From an uncultured Nitrospirales bacterium (GTDB lineage Bacteria > Nitrospirota > Nitrospiria > Nitrospirales > UBA8639): a stretch of DNA of 64,000 nt. Numbering within the stretch: position 1 is the stretch's first letter; every line of letters starts with the position of its first letter. Below the pieces are notes generated by a model. That model did not search any database. It saw only the letters and a list, made by a program, of their open reading frames with translations, and was not told the origin of the DNA. The translations under genes and the position numbers were made by a program. This document shows, piece by piece, positions 27,309 to 37,592 of this stretch. The DNA lies in contig OX638327.1 of the NCBI GenBank assembly GCA_951812745.1, positions 124,001 to 188,000 on the forward strand, written 5' to 3'.

Positions 27309-28049
27309 TCAGAGATTTCCTAAACGGTGTTGCAGAATGCTCAGTGCCACCAAAGGGGCGGTTTCGCTCCGAAGGATGCTCTTGCCCAGGGAGACGGCTT
27401 GAAATCGTTGGTCGAGGAGTTCCCGCATTTCTTCCGGTGCCCATCCGCCTTCGGGGCCGACGGCCAATACGATGGTCCCTTGGAACGCGTGATCGATGGA
27501 AAGGGCCCCGAGGCTGTTTTGCCCAATCTCACGTTCGAGTAGCGCACACCGGAGCACCGCGTGAGGAACGTGCCGGAACAATTCCGGCAAGGTCATCGGT
27601 GGGCTAACGCCGGGGAATTCCCATTGCTCCGATTGCTGGGCTGCGTCGATGGCGATCCGTTGCCACCGCTCCCGTGCCGTTCGTGTCCGACCTGCCGGTG
27701 TCCGGGCGACCACTCTCGATGTGAGTAATGGAATGATGGCGGTGACACCAAGCTCCGTGGCTTTCTGGATTACCCAGTTCATGCGATCCCCTTTCAGGAC
27801 AGCCTGGGCGAGGACAACCGGAGCCGGTGTCGCGGGCGGACCTGCCACCTTTTCAATGATGGAAGCCTGAAGGGAGTTCGCATCCAGGTAATCGACCCGA
27901 ACGTGATATCGAACCCGGTGCTCGTCTCCGACCCAGATTTTTTCACCTTCGCGAATGCGGAGGCTCTTTGAAAGGTGGGAGAGAAGCGGGTCGTCAATCG
28001 TGACGGTGTGGTCGGAAATCCGGTTTGATTGGATGAAGAAGACCGGCAT
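27309..28049 (-). CDS. rsmE: 16S rRNA (uracil-1498-N3)-methyltransferase
   Basis: RsmE methylates U1498 in the ribosomal decoding region. The 246-residue product has an N-terminal PUA-like barrel (residues about 1-70, with HLSKSLRIREGE) and a SPOUT methylase domain with the knotted AdoMet site LAVGPEGGWAPEE and the closing SLGKSILRSETAPL. The ATG at 28049 is preferred, as upstream in-frame sequence is not protein-like. It is the last gene of grpE-dnaK-dnaJ-rsmE, 46 bases after dnaJ. Confidence 0.94.
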   Translation of the reverse strand: MPVFFIQSNRISDHTVTIDDPLLSHLSKSLRIREGEKIWVGDEHRVRYHVRVDYLDANSLQASIIEKVAGPPATPAPVVLAQAVLKGDRMNWVIQKATELGVTAIIPLLTSRVVARTPAGRTRTARERWQRIAIDAAQQSEQWEFPGVSPPMTLPELFRHVPHAVLRCALLEREIGQNSLGALSIDHAFQGTIVLAVGPEGGWAPEEMRELLDQRFQAVSLGKSILRSETAPLVALSILQHRLGNL

Positions 28050-28095
28050 GTGACGGAAGAATGTGGATCTGGTGGGCGGGTAAAAGACGGTTAAG

Positions 28096-29223
28096 CTACT
28101 CGAATATGTTTTTGACCTTGTCAAACAGGCCGTCCTCCTGGCCTTTTGATGAGGCCCCACCCTCTTCGGCAAAAGCGGCCAGCAGTTCCCGTTGTTTTGC
28201 CGACAGTTTGGTGGGAATGGTGACGTTGATCCGAACGAGTTGATCGCCGGTGGTCCGGCCTTTCAAGGCAGGCGCGCCCAGTCCCTTGAGTCGAAGCACC
28301 TGATCGTGTTGGGTGCCTTCGGGAATTTTGACGCTGGTTTTTCCCTTGAGGGTCGGGACGTCGACCTTGCCGCCCAGGGCTGCCGTGACCATGTCGAGCG
28401 ACAAATCAACGACAATGTCATTGCCCTTTCGGGTAAAGACCGGATGGGGTCTGACCGTGACCGCAACGTAGAGATCACCGGGAGGGCCGCCGTTCACGCC
28501 GTGTTCGCCTTCGCGAGCCAAGCGAAAGCGCATGCCGGTCTCGATTCCCGCGGGGATGGTCACCGATAACGTACGTTCCCGGTACACCCGTTTTTGACCG
28601 CGGCACGCAGGACAGGGGTCCGTAATAATGTGCCCGGCTCCCTGACACTGCCCGCAGGCTCGGTTGATCGTGAAAAATCCTTGCTGCAGGCGAATCTGCC
28701 CCGTGCCCTGGCAGCCACGACATTGTTGGACCGCATCAGCCGATTTGGCTCCCGTGCCTTTGCAGGAATCGCAGCCTTCCCATCTCGGGATCTTGAGTTT
28801 GGCGTCTTTTCCCTCGATCGCATCTTCAAAGGACAGTTCCAAATTATATTGCAGGTCATTGCCCTGCTCCGGACGACTGCGGCCTCCTCTCCCTCCTCCG
28901 AAGAAGTCTTCGAAAATGTCGCCGAAAACGTCACCGAATCCTCGATTGAAATCGAACCCTTCGGCTCCTCCGAACCCCTGCGGTCCTGCCGAATGCCCGA
29001 ACGTATCGTACCGCTGTCGCGATTCCTGATTGCTCAGGACTTCATAGGCTTCATTGGCTTCTTTGAACTTTTCTTCGGCTTTTTTCTTGTGTTGCGGGTC
29101 ACTCTGCAAGTCGGGATGGTGTTGACGGGCGAGCCGCCGAAAGGCCTTCTTGATGTCGTCATCAGAGGCATCTCGATCGACTCCGAGCACTTCATAATAA
29201 TCTCGTTTGGTCACGCTAGCCAT
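28096..29223 (-). CDS. dnaJ: Co-chaperone DnaJ (Hsp40)
   Basis: DnaJ delivers unfolded proteins to DnaK and stimulates its ATPase. The 375-residue product is a full class A protein. It has a J domain with HPD at about residues 36-38 (RQHHPDLQ), a Gly/Phe-rich linker ([20 protein letters not shown]), four CxxCxGxG-type zinc motifs ([32 protein letters not shown]) and a C-terminal substrate domain. GGAAAAG precedes the ATG. It lies 70 bases after dnaK. Confidence 0.97.
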   Translation of the reverse strand: MASVTKRDYYEVLGVDRDASDDDIKKAFRRLARQHHPDLQSDPQHKKKAEEKFKEANEAYEVLSNQESRQRYDTFGHSAGPQGFGGAEGFDFNRGFGDVFGDIFEDFFGGGRGGRSRPEQGNDLQYNLELSFEDAIEGKDAKLKIPRWEGCDSCKGTGAKSADAVQQCRGCQGTGQIRLQQGFFTINRACGQCQGAGHIITDPCPACRGQKRVYRERTLSVTIPAGIETGMRFRLAREGEHGVNGGPPGDLYVAVTVRPHPVFTRKGNDIVVDLSLDMVTAALGGKVDVPTLKGKTSVKIPEGTQHDQVLRLKGLGAPALKGRTTGDQLVRINVTIPTKLSAKQRELLAAFAEEGGASSKGQEDGLFDKVKNIFE

Positions 29224-29293
29224 CTTTTCCGTTCTACGGGAACCTCAGCGTTTTCCCATATCTGTATTTCAGGAAAACGATCTGAGGAGAAAA

Positions 29294-31216
29294 TCACTTC
29301 TCCTTATCAACCTCTTCAAATTCGGCATCGACCACTTTTTCGTCATCTCCCTTACCGTTGGTCGCTCCACCGTCGGGGCCAGCGCCGTCTCCGGTGTTGC
29401 CTGTTTCGGCCGACGTCTTTTTGTACATTTCTTCCGCGAGTTTGTGTGAAGCGGTCGTGAGGGTCTGCATGGCCGCTTTCATGGCTTCGACGTCATCTCC
29501 CTCCATGGCCTGTTTCATACCGTCAATCGCTTCTTGGATGTTGGTTTTTTCTTCTTCGGGAATTTTTTCTCCGTGCTCCTGGAGATTCTTTTCCGTTCCA
29601 TAGATCAGGGAATCGGCTTGGTTTCGAATTTCCACGGTTTCGCGGCGTTTTTTATCCTCTTCGGAATGCGCCTCGGCATCCTTCACAAATTGATCGACTT
29701 CTTCCTTGCTCAGGCCGCTTGATGCCGTAATCTTGATGGACTGTTCTTTTTGTGTGGCCATGTCTTTGGCCGACACGTGGACGATCCCGTTCGCATCGAT
29801 ATCGAACGTGACTTCGATTTGCGGCATCCCTCTCGGGGCCGGGGGAATACCCACCAGATCGAACTGGCCGAGCAGTTTGTTGTTATCGGCCATTTCCCGT
29901 TCGCCCTGGAAGACCCGAATGGTGACGGCGGTCTGACTGTCCGCGGCGGTGGAAAAAATCTGGCTCTTCTTGGTCGGAATCGTGGTATTGCGGTCGATGA
30001 GCCGCGTGAAGACTCCGCCCAGCGTTTCAATGCCCAGGGACAACGGTGTCACGTCCAGGAGCAACACGTCCTTGACGTCGCCTTTGAGGACGCCGCCTTG
30101 GATGGCGGCTCCGATCGCCACGACCTCGTCGGGATTCACGCCCTTGTGAGGCTCCTTCCCGAAGAAGGTTTTCACCCGTTCAATCACTTTGGGCATCCGC
30201 GTCATGCCGCCGACGAGCACCACTTCATTGATGTCGCCGGCGGAAACACCGGCATCGGCCAATGCTTTTTTGCAGGGCTCGATGGATCGGGTGATCAGGT
30301 CGTCAACGAGTTGTTCCAATTTGGACCGGGAAAGTTTGAGCACCAGATGCTTGGGCCCGCTGGCGTCGGCGGTGATAAAGGGAAGATTGATTTCCGTTTC
30401 CTGGGCCGATGACAGTTCGATCTTGGCCCGTTCCGCGGCTTCTTTCAGGCGTTGCAGCGCCATGCGGTCTTTTTTCAGATCAATCCCCTGATCCTTCTTG
30501 AATTCGTCCACCAGCCAATCGATGACGCGAAGGTCGAAGTCGTCGCCGCCCAGGAAGGTATCGCCGTTGGTGGATTTCACTTCGAATACCCCATCCCCGA
30601 TTTCGAGGACCGAGATGTCGAAGGTTCCGCCACCAAGATCGTACACGGCGATGCGTTCCTCCTTCTTTTTCTCCAGGCCGTACGCCAACGAGGCCGCGGT
30701 GGGCTCGTTGATGATCCGAAGGACGTTGAGTCCCGCGATTTGGCCGGCATCTTTTGTCGCTTGACGCTGGCTGTCGTCGAAGTACGCGGGCACGGTAATG
30801 ACGGCCTCCGTCACTTTTTCCCCGAGAAAGTCTTCAGCCGTCTGTTTGATTTTTTGAAGAATCATCGCCGACACTTCAGGGGGACTGTATTGTTTGCCAC
30901 GGATTTCCACGTGCGCGTCCCCGTTCGAGGCGTCGAGAATCCTATAGGGCAACCGCTCGGTGGCCGTTTTGGCTTCCTTGGTATTGAACTTTCTTCCCAT
31001 CAGGCGTTTGACGGAATAGATGGTGTTTTCGGGGTTCGTTATGGCTTGACGCTTGGCAATCTGCCCGACCAGTCGCTCATCCTTATCCGTTACCGCCACC
31101 ACGGACGGCGTGGTTCGGCCGCCCTCCGAGTTGGCGATCACTTCCGGGTCGGCACCGCTCATGATCGCGATACACGAGTTTGTCGTTCCAAGGTCTATCC
31201 CAATAATCTTACTCAT
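29294..31216 (-). CDS. dnaK: Molecular chaperone DnaK (Hsp70)
   Basis: DnaK is the ATP-driven Hsp70 chaperone. The 640-residue product has the nucleotide-binding domain with [15 protein letters not shown], the [18 protein letters not shown] phosphate loop and [13 protein letters not shown]. The interdomain linker [12 protein letters not shown], the substrate domain and a charged C-terminal tail ending EEVDKEK follow. The length is standard. Its ATG overlaps the grpE stop by ATGA, so the two are translationally coupled. Confidence 0.98.
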   Translation of the reverse strand: MSKIIGIDLGTTNSCIAIMSGADPEVIANSEGGRTTPSVVAVTDKDERLVGQIAKRQAITNPENTIYSVKRLMGRKFNTKEAKTATERLPYRILDASNGDAHVEIRGKQYSPPEVSAMILQKIKQTAEDFLGEKVTEAVITVPAYFDDSQRQATKDAGQIAGLNVLRIINEPTAASLAYGLEKKKEERIAVYDLGGGTFDISVLEIGDGVFEVKSTNGDTFLGGDDFDLRVIDWLVDEFKKDQGIDLKKDRMALQRLKEAAERAKIELSSAQETEINLPFITADASGPKHLVLKLSRSKLEQLVDDLITRSIEPCKKALADAGVSAGDINEVVLVGGMTRMPKVIERVKTFFGKEPHKGVNPDEVVAIGAAIQGGVLKGDVKDVLLLDVTPLSLGIETLGGVFTRLIDRNTTIPTKKSQIFSTAADSQTAVTIRVFQGEREMADNNKLLGQFDLVGIPPAPRGMPQIEVTFDIDANGIVHVSAKDMATQKEQSIKITASSGLSKEEVDQFVKDAEAHSEEDKKRRETVEIRNQADSLIYGTEKNLQEHGEKIPEEEKTNIQEAIDGMKQAMEGDDVEAMKAAMQTLTTASHKLAEEMYKKTSAETGNTGDGAGPDGGATNGKGDDEKVVDAEFEEVDKEK

Positions 31217-31869
31217 GCTTCGGCTCCTTCCTTCGATTCCTGTGCTTCTTCATCGCCTGGTTCCGTTTTGGCTTTGGCAACGGTTACCATGGCTGGTCGT
31301 AATATCCGATCGTGGAGAAAGTACCCTTTCTGGTATTCATCGACCACGGTACTTTCAGGTACGGAGGTCGATTCGACCTGTCCCACGGCTTGATGTTTGG
31401 CCGGGTCAAATGCTTCTCCTACGCTCGTGACTTGTTTGATACCCATCTTTTGAAGGGTGTCGAGGAAATGTTTATACGTGAGGTCTACCCCTTCCAGCAG
31501 TCCCTGGATCAGGGCTTGCTCGCGTCCGGATTGCAGGGCCCGTTCCAGGTTATCCAACGTGGGCAGTAAGTCCTTGAACAACTTTTCATTCGCAAACCGG
31601 ATTGTGTCCTGTTGATCGCGTTGAACCCGCCGTTTGTAGTTGTCGAATTCCGCTGCCAGGCGCAAATATTTGTCGTTGAGGGCGCACAGTTCCTCGTCTG
31701 TTTCGAGGAGTTGGCGGTTCAGTCTTGTAACCTCTTCATTTTGTTGAGCATTTTCGTCAGCTTCTTCAGATTCCGGAGCGGCGGAAGCGGTTTCGGGTTG
31801 ATCAGCAGGTGGTGTGGGCGCTGTGTCGTCGCCCTGTGCTTCTTCTGGAAGTGGATAATTTTCTTTCAT
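31213..31869 (-). CDS. grpE: Nucleotide exchange factor GrpE
   Basis: GrpE releases ADP from DnaK. The 218-residue product has an acidic, low-complexity N-terminus (about 1-45), a long coiled coil (about 45-110, ending [19 protein letters not shown]) and the beta domain with [18 protein letters not shown] and [10 protein letters not shown]. It leads the grpE-dnaK-dnaJ-rsmE operon. No CIRCE-like inverted repeat is visible in the 120 bases upstream and no hrcA is next to it, so control may be by an alternative sigma factor or from elsewhere. Confidence 0.96.
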   Translation of the reverse strand: MKENYPLPEEAQGDDTAPTPPADQPETASAAPESEEADENAQQNEEVTRLNRQLLETDEELCALNDKYLRLAAEFDNYKRRVQRDQQDTIRFANEKLFKDLLPTLDNLERALQSGREQALIQGLLEGVDLTYKHFLDTLQKMGIKQVTSVGEAFDPAKHQAVGQVESTSVPESTVVDEYQKGYFLHDRILRPAMVTVAKAKTEPGDEEAQESKEGAEA

Positions 31870-31950
31870 GGCGCACCCCGGGTATCTTGCTCAGATAGTC
31901 ATCGGGACAGGCCAAGTCAACCCAAAAAAATGAAAAAAACGATGGAAAAG

Positions 31951-31989
31951 CTTAAAAGAAAGGCCGGGTTCCGGCTCACACCGGAATCC
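31951..31989 (-). terminator. Intrinsic terminator of coaX
   Basis: On the minus strand GGATTCCGG (31989-31981) pairs with CCGGAACCC (31974-31966) around a six-base loop, with one mismatch. GGCCTTTCTTTT follows. It begins directly at the coaX stop and separates the valS-nadC-birA-coaX set from grpE. Confidence 0.75.
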
Positions 31990-32775
31990 TTATAGGGGTG
32001 GGGTGTCCTGGCCGGTTTGACGGCGATAGAGTAATTCCAGACCCTCCAGGGTTAACGACGGCTGAATTTCTTGAATGGTTCGAGAAATCGGGGCAAGAAT
32101 CGGGGCAAGGCCGCCGGTGGCGACGACTTTGGTCGAGTAGCCGATTTCCTGTTCGATTCGGGTGACCAGTTCATCGACCAGACCCGCATACCCGAACATC
32201 AATCCGGACTGGATGCTGCTGGCGGTATCGCTTCCAATGACGCTCTTGGGACGGGCCAGTTCCACGTTGGGTAATTTGGCTGTATGGCTATGAAGCGCAT
32301 CGGCGGCGCTCTTGACCCCCGGGGCGATCACTCCCCCTAAATATCGTCCGTCTTTGGTGACCGTACACAACGTCGTGGCGGTTCCGAAATCAACGATGAT
32401 GAGATTCGTTCGATACCTGGCGAACGCGGCGGCGGCGTTGACCAGCCGGTCGGTCCCGATTTCCTGCGGGTTGGCATATTCGAGGGTCAACCCGAAGGGA
32501 AAGTCGGAGGAGACGATGAGCGGGGAATGATGAAAAAAAGTTTCGACCATGGATTCAATCGTCGGGGTCAGGGGAGGGACCACACTGGAAACAATGGTGC
32601 CTTGGATAGCGCTGTCCGGAATCCCGGATTCCCGGATGAGCGACGAGAAGACGATGCCGTATTCGTCGGCTGTTTTCGTGTGGTCCGTGGCCAGGCGCCA
32701 GGAGCTTCGCAGGATGTGCCGGTCGAACACACCGAAGACGATTTGGGTATTGCCTATGTCAATTGTCAGGAGCAT
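31990..32775 (-). CDS. coaX: Type III pantothenate kinase
   Basis: CoaX phosphorylates pantothenate, the first step of coenzyme A synthesis. The 261-residue product has the acetate/sugar-kinase fold motifs: MLLTIDIGNTQIVFGVF at the N-terminus, NPQEIGTDRLVNAAAAF with the substrate-binding G-x-D-R, LIIVDFGTATTLCTV, and YLGGVIAPGVKSAADALHSHTAKLP. The length is typical. It lies downstream of birA, separated by a strong repeat hairpin, and is followed by an intrinsic terminator. Confidence 0.95.
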   Translation of the reverse strand: MLLTIDIGNTQIVFGVFDRHILRSSWRLATDHTKTADEYGIVFSSLIRESGIPDSAIQGTIVSSVVPPLTPTIESMVETFFHHSPLIVSSDFPFGLTLEYANPQEIGTDRLVNAAAAFARYRTNLIIVDFGTATTLCTVTKDGRYLGGVIAPGVKSAADALHSHTAKLPNVELARPKSVIGSDTASSIQSGLMFGYAGLVDELVTRIEQEIGYSTKVVATGGLAPILAPISRTIQEIQPSLTLEGLELLYRRQTGQDTPPL

Positions 32776-32787
32776 GGAAAATCTCTA

Positions 32788-32850
32788 CCCCTCACTCCAG
32801 CCCTCTCCCTATTTCCCGCTTAATGCGGGAAATGGGAGAGGGAGGATGGG
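32788..32850. repeat. Palindromic intergenic repeat (CCCTCTCCC family), copy 2, with a long stem
   Basis: CCCTCTCCC (32801-32809) plus ATTTCCCGC (32811-32819) pair perfectly with GCGGGAAAT (32825-32833) plus GGGAGAGGG (32834-32842). This gives an 18-bp stem with one bulged T and a five-base loop. CCCTCACTCCAG precedes it. It fills the birA-coaX gap and could weaken expression of coaX or stabilise the upstream message. Confidence 0.8.
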
Positions 32851-33672
32851 TTATCGAAGATGGTGAACGTCACCTGTTCGAATTTCCAGGATATGAGGTC
32901 GTCCTTTGCGTACGGTGGACACCAATAATGCCCCATCTTTTCCGATGTCAACGGCCGTTCCGTGAATGGTCTCTTCTTCAACACGGGTAACCTGAACGTT
33001 TCGTCCGAGCGTCGCACACGATGCCGCATACGCTTGTCGCACGTGGTCGAATCGTTCCGCTTCCACGCAATCATACCAACTTTCCAACTGGTTGAACATA
33101 TCGACGATCAGGCCGTTTCGATCATAGCATTGTCGGGTTGCCTGAAAACACGAGGTGGCGAGAGAGCGAAGTTCGTCAGAGAAATCCGTTTCCCGGCTAT
33201 TCACGTTCACGCCGAATCCCACGACGCACGTCGAGACTTGCGAACCTTGACTCGCGCTTTCACATAAGACGCCCCCGATTTTTTTTTCGACGTACAGCAG
33301 ATCATTGGGCCATTTCAACGAAATTTCGATGCCGCAGGAACGTCTGGTTGCTTCGGCAAGGGCCAGTCCCGTGACCAGAGGAATCCAGGAGACGTGACGT
33401 GAAATTTTCGGATTTTTGAGGATCACGGAGCAATAGATATTAAGGTGAGGCGGCGAGACCCAATGCCGTCCCAGTCGTCCTTTTCCGGCCGTTTGAGCCT
33501 CGGCGAGAACCGCAGTTCCATGGGTTGCTCCGGAACCGGCCAGCGTGAAGGCCGTGGCATTGGTCGAGGCGAGTTCTTCAAACAGATGAAGCGAGCGGCC
33601 CAGCCTGCTCGTGGTCAACCGTTGCCGAATGGCTTCGGTCTCCAAACGTGTGGATGGCATGGGATCCGCCAT
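32851..33672 (-). CDS. birA: Biotin-[acetyl-CoA-carboxylase] ligase without a DNA-binding domain
   Basis: Biotin protein ligase makes biotinyl-AMP and attaches biotin to the carboxyl carrier protein. The 273-residue product has the catalytic core with AGKGRLGRHWVSPP, the biotinyl-AMP loop, SLKWPNDLLYVEKKIGGVL and the small C-terminal domain. The N-terminal winged helix of E. coli BirA is absent, so it should be an enzyme only, not a repressor. The ATG at 33672 is chosen; an ATG at 33660 is also possible. It starts 12 bases after nadC. Confidence 0.92.
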   Translation of the reverse strand: MADPMPSTRLETEAIRQRLTTSRLGRSLHLFEELASTNATAFTLAGSGATHGTAVLAEAQTAGKGRLGRHWVSPPHLNIYCSVILKNPKISRHVSWIPLVTGLALAEATRRSCGIEISLKWPNDLLYVEKKIGGVLCESASQGSQVSTCVVGFGVNVNSRETDFSDELRSLATSCFQATRQCYDRNGLIVDMFNQLESWYDCVEAERFDHVRQAYAASCATLGRNVQVTRVEEETIHGTAVDIGKDGALLVSTVRKGRPHILEIRTGDVHHLR

Positions 33673-33684
33673 GTTCAAGCCAGG

Positions 33685-34566
33685 CTATTGGGAGAACACA
33701 GGAAGCACGTCCATGCTGATATCGACTGCCGGTGCGGAATGGGTGAGGGCTCCGATTGAAATAGAATTCACGCCCGTGGCGGCATACTCGCGGACGTTTT
33801 GGAGCGTCATGCCTCCCGAGACCTCGGTGTGCGCCCGCCCTTTGACGAGGTCCACGGCTTTCTTGACCAGAGATGGGGGCATGTTGTCCAGGAGGAGCAC
33901 GTCGGCTCCACCGTCCACGGCCTGGGGAATTTGCTCGAGGGTTTCGACTTCCACGCAGATGCGGAAATGACGGGAGAGTCGTTCCTTGGCATTCCGGCAA
34001 GCTTCCGCGAGGGTTATGCCTTGGGCTTCCAATAGTACCAGGTGGTTGTCTTTGATGAGGACGCCGTCGCTCAGCGACATCCGATGGTTGGTCCCGCCGC
34101 CGAGTGCAACCGCCCATTTTTCGAGCCGTCGAAGGCCGGGAATGGTTTTTCGGGTATCGACGAGAACGGCGGGATAGTGCCGGATCTCGGCGCGGAATCT
34201 GGATGTCAGGGTGGCAATGCCGGAAAGATGTTGTAAAAAGTTCAGGGCCACTCGTTCTCCTCCCAAAATGGCATGGGCCGGTCCTTGAAGGACCGCGAAC
34301 GTCTGTCCGGCTTCCAGGGTGGCTCCGTCCTCGAATTTTGGACTCACCACGACGGCGGGATCCAGGACCCGATACACGGCGCGGAGAACTGCGATGCCGG
34401 CAAGGGTCAGGTTCTGCTTGGCCACGACGTTGGCTTGTGCATGAAGGGCCGGGTCAAGAAGCGCGTGCGTGGTGATGTCGCCGTGAGGCGCGTCTTCTTT
34501 CAAGGCCGCCTTGACCAGTGCTTCGAGTTCAAACGGAGGCAGGGGAATAGATGGCATGGGTTTCAC
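33685..34566 (-). CDS. nadC: Nicotinate-nucleotide pyrophosphorylase (carboxylating)
   Basis: NadC converts quinolinate and PRPP to nicotinate mononucleotide, CO2 and PPi in NAD synthesis. The 293-residue product shows EDAPHGDITTHAL at the N-terminus, GGERVALNFLQHLSGIAT, VDTRKTIPGLRRLEKWAV, GGGTNHRMSLSDGVLIKDNH and VEVETLEQIPQAVDGGADVLLLDNM, the active-site elements in order. A GTG at 34566 overlaps the valS stop (GTGA); an ATG three codons later is an alternative start. No nadA or nadB is next to it. Confidence 0.95.
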   Translation of the reverse strand: MKPMPSIPLPPFELEALVKAALKEDAPHGDITTHALLDPALHAQANVVAKQNLTLAGIAVLRAVYRVLDPAVVVSPKFEDGATLEAGQTFAVLQGPAHAILGGERVALNFLQHLSGIATLTSRFRAEIRHYPAVLVDTRKTIPGLRRLEKWAVALGGGTNHRMSLSDGVLIKDNHLVLLEAQGITLAEACRNAKERLSRHFRICVEVETLEQIPQAVDGGADVLLLDNMPPSLVKKAVDLVKGRAHTEVSGGMTLQNVREYAATGVNSISIGALTHSAPAVDISMDVLPVFSQ

Positions 34567-37307
34567 GACACCATTTTCCGGAGTTGTTGTTCGCTGCTGG
34601 CAAAAAGTGAGAGTTCGGCGGTCAGCAGGTCCAGCCGATCTATTGACTCTTGAACCACGTCGGGCGAGGCCTTGGCCGCGAAGTCCGGGGAGGCCAGGCG
34701 TCCGTGGAGGCGCGTGGCTTCCTTTTGTTTGGTTTCTGATTGTTTCTGGATGCGCGTCAATGCTTTGTTGAGGTCCACCTCGCCTTCAATCGTGACGCCG
34801 ATCGTGAAACTTCCCACCGCGAGATGCAGGATGCGGCCGGCTGGCCATGTGTCCTGATCGGCAATGGCAACCGTGCCGCGGCAGAGGTGTGCGACGTGGT
34901 TTCGTACTTCGTTCAAACGGGCGATCTCTTCTGGATCTTTTGCCGTGACCATGATCGTCAGGGCTTTGGAGGGTGCATAATCCAGGAGGGCACGACCGGT
35001 TCGGACGGTGGTGACGATTTGTTCGATGATGGCAAAGGTCTGCTCCGCCTCAGGGTTTTCCCATTCATTGGTCGCTACCGGGAATGGTTGGCGGACGAGG
35101 CTGTCGCCCTGGTGCGGCATCGTTTGCCAGATTTCCTCGGTCAAAAACGGCATGAAGGGATGGAGCAGGCGTTGGAGGTGTTCAAACGTTTGCAGCATCG
35201 TGGCGCGCGTTGATCGGGCAACGGGCGAGTCCCCGTTTTGCAGCATGGGTTTGATGAGTTCCAGGTACCAATCGCAGTATTCGTGCCAGATATGCTGGTA
35301 AAGTTGCCCGGCGGCCTGATCGAACCGGTATTCTTCGAGACGGGCCGTCACGGTTCCGGTCACGTGGTTGAGGCGGCTCAAGATCCATTGATCCGCGAAT
35401 GGCCTGTCGGCAATCGGGTACGATTCAGACGGACCGTCCGCGTGCATCAGGATAAAACGGGCGGCGTTCCAGATCTTATTGGCAAAGTTGCGATAGCCTT
35501 CGATCCGGTTTTCGGAGAGTTTGATGTCGCGGCCCGGCGAAGCCATCGAGGCCAGGGTAAAGCGTAGCGCGTCGGTCCCGTATTGCGACATCTTGGTCAG
35601 GGGATCGATGACGTTACCCTTGGATTTACTCATTTTTTCGCCTTCGGCGTCGCGTACCAGGGCGTGAATATAGACATCACGGAATGGGGGGGTGCCCGTA
35701 AACTTGAGGCCCATCATGATCATTCGCGCCACCCAGAAGAACAGGATATCCAACCCCGTGACCAACGTCGAAGTCGGGTAATAGGTCTCGAGATCCTTCG
35801 TATTCGCAGGCCAGCCCAAGGTGGAAAAGGGCCAGAGGGCCGATGAAAACCACGTATCGAGCACGTCGGGGTCCTGAATGAACTGATTCTGCCCACAGGT
35901 GGTGCAGGTGGCCGGAGCGGTCTCGGAAACCATGGGGTTAGCGTGCGTGGGAATCAGATGACTGCCTCCGCCTTCGAGAATGCTGCGGGCTTCAGGACAG
36001 CACGTGGTGCAATACCAGGCCGGAATGCGGTGTCCCCACCAGATTTGCCGGGAAATACACCAGTCTTTAATCCCTCGCATCCAGCCCAGATAATTGTTCG
36101 ACCATTCTTCCGGAATGATGCGAATATGCCCCTCTTCCACCGCCGCAATCGCCGGGTCGGCTAACGGTTGAATCTTGACAAACCACTGAGGTGAGAGAAA
36201 CGGCTCCACAACGGTTTTGCAGCGATAACATTTTCCCAGGGACATTTGGTGGTTTTCGACTTTGACCAGGAGTTCCCGGCGTTTCAGCGCTTCAACGACA
36301 ATGGGACGGGCCTTCATTGCCGAAAGGTCGGCAATGCTGTCCAGGACGCTCGGCTCGACCCCTGCGTCTCGAAGCGCATCGGGATTCAGAAGGGCCTGGT
36401 GGGTCAGCAGGGCAATGTGGGGGAGTCGGTGCCGCTCACCCGCCTCGAAATCATTGAAGTCATGAGCGGGGGTAATCTTGACGGCGCCGGTTCCGAATTC
36501 CCGATCCACCAGGATCGAATCGCCCACGATCGGAATGGTCCGGTTGGTGAGCGGGAGCTTGATGAATTGTCCTATATGCCGGTTGTATCGGGAATCTTCG
36601 GGATGAACGGCCACCGCGGTATCGCCGAGTAACGTCTCCGGTCTCGTTGTAGCGATGACGAGGGACGTGCCGTGGTCATCGGCCAGCGGATAGGCAATGT
36701 GGTACATCGTGCCGTGGACCGGCTCATGCTCGACCTCAACGTCGGAAAGCGCGGTGAGACAGCGGGGGCACCAATTGATCAGCCGGTGCCCTCGATAAAT
36801 GAGCCCTTCTCGATGCAGGCGAATGAAGACCGCTCGAACGGCTTCCGACAAACCCTCATCCATGGTAAAGCGCAGGCGGGACCAATCGCAGGAAGCCCCG
36901 AGCCGTTTCAGTTGCTCGAGGATCGTATTGCCGGATTGCTGTTTCCAGGACCAGACCCGTTCAATGAACGCGTCTCGCCCGAGTTCCTCCCGCCCGGTGC
37001 CCTCTTCCAAAAGCTGACGCTCCACCACGTTTTGTGTGGCGATGCCGGCATGGTCGGTTCCGGGCAGCCAAAGGGTGTTGCGCCCTTGCATGCGGCGCCA
37101 GCGAATCAGAATATCCTGAAGCGTATTGTTCAGCGCATGGCCGATGTGCAGAGAGCCCGTGACGTTGGGGGGTGGGATGACAACCGTATAGGGTTGCCCC
37201 GTCGAATCGGCAGCGGCGTCGAAGTATCCCTGGTCGATCCAATATTGGCCCCACCGGGCCTCAACGGCTTGAGGTTCATACGTTTTATTGAGTTGCCGGG
37301 ACGCCAT
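34563..37307 (-). CDS. valS: Valyl-tRNA synthetase
   Basis: ValRS charges tRNA-Val and hydrolyses mischarged threonine. The 914-residue product has the class I motifs HIGH (54-57) and KMSKS (558-562), an inserted CP1 editing domain, two Cys-pair zinc-like knuckles (NWCPRC and CYRC in the editing part; CTTC nearby), an anticodon-binding helical domain and the C-terminal coiled coil (residues about 845-914) typical of ValRS. The ATG at 37307 fits the family N-terminus ASRQLNKTYEPQAVE. It begins the valS-nadC-birA-coaX run. Confidence 0.96.
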   Translation of the reverse strand: MASRQLNKTYEPQAVEARWGQYWIDQGYFDAAADSTGQPYTVVIPPPNVTGSLHIGHALNNTLQDILIRWRRMQGRNTLWLPGTDHAGIATQNVVERQLLEEGTGREELGRDAFIERVWSWKQQSGNTILEQLKRLGASCDWSRLRFTMDEGLSEAVRAVFIRLHREGLIYRGHRLINWCPRCLTALSDVEVEHEPVHGTMYHIAYPLADDHGTSLVIATTRPETLLGDTAVAVHPEDSRYNRHIGQFIKLPLTNRTIPIVGDSILVDREFGTGAVKITPAHDFNDFEAGERHRLPHIALLTHQALLNPDALRDAGVEPSVLDSIADLSAMKARPIVVEALKRRELLVKVENHQMSLGKCYRCKTVVEPFLSPQWFVKIQPLADPAIAAVEEGHIRIIPEEWSNNYLGWMRGIKDWCISRQIWWGHRIPAWYCTTCCPEARSILEGGGSHLIPTHANPMVSETAPATCTTCGQNQFIQDPDVLDTWFSSALWPFSTLGWPANTKDLETYYPTSTLVTGLDILFFWVARMIMMGLKFTGTPPFRDVYIHALVRDAEGEKMSKSKGNVIDPLTKMSQYGTDALRFTLASMASPGRDIKLSENRIEGYRNFANKIWNAARFILMHADGPSESYPIADRPFADQWILSRLNHVTGTVTARLEEYRFDQAAGQLYQHIWHEYCDWYLELIKPMLQNGDSPVARSTRATMLQTFEHLQRLLHPFMPFLTEEIWQTMPHQGDSLVRQPFPVATNEWENPEAEQTFAIIEQIVTTVRTGRALLDYAPSKALTIMVTAKDPEEIARLNEVRNHVAHLCRGTVAIADQDTWPAGRILHLAVGSFTIGVTIEGEVDLNKALTRIQKQSETKQKEATRLHGRLASPDFAAKASPDVVQESIDRLDLLTAELSLFASSEQQLRKMVS

Positions 37308-37481
37308 AGGGATGAAACTCGTGCTGACAAAGCCAAAAATCTTAGCATGGGGGGTAGCCCCTCGCAAGCAAAGCCGGGTTGTCAGCACGAGAATGAATAT
37401 GATAGAACGCATCCACGCTTTTCCAGGGATTTTACTGAGTTATTGACGGTCACGCCTAAGCAGGACCATGGAGAAATTCTG

Positions 37482-37592
37482 ATGCCCAGAGGACGAGAAA
37501 AAGATCGAGAGCTTCGTCGCAAACACCGAAAGAATCAACGACGCATGAAGGCTCTTGAGCAAGCACAACGCAAAGCCGGCACCCAAAAATAA
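37482..37592 (+). CDS. Very small, strongly basic protein (36 aa)
   Basis: An ATG at 37482, with GGAG about nine bases upstream, opens a 36-codon frame beginning MPRGREKDRELRRKHRKNQR. More than a third of the residues are Arg or Lys, with regular helix-like spacing. Such small basic proteins often bind RNA or ribosomes, but I do not recognise this one. It lies between the divergent valS and the HAD gene. The clean ribosome-binding site and lack of any overlapping alternative support translation. Confidence 0.5.
   Translation: MPRGREKDRELRRKHRKNQRRMKALEQAQRKAGTQK

Noticed and set aside
31870-31950. CIRCE-type heat-shock operator before grpE
   Set aside because: No TTAGCACTC-N9-GAGTGCTAA-like inverted repeat was found; the only structure nearby is the coaX terminator.
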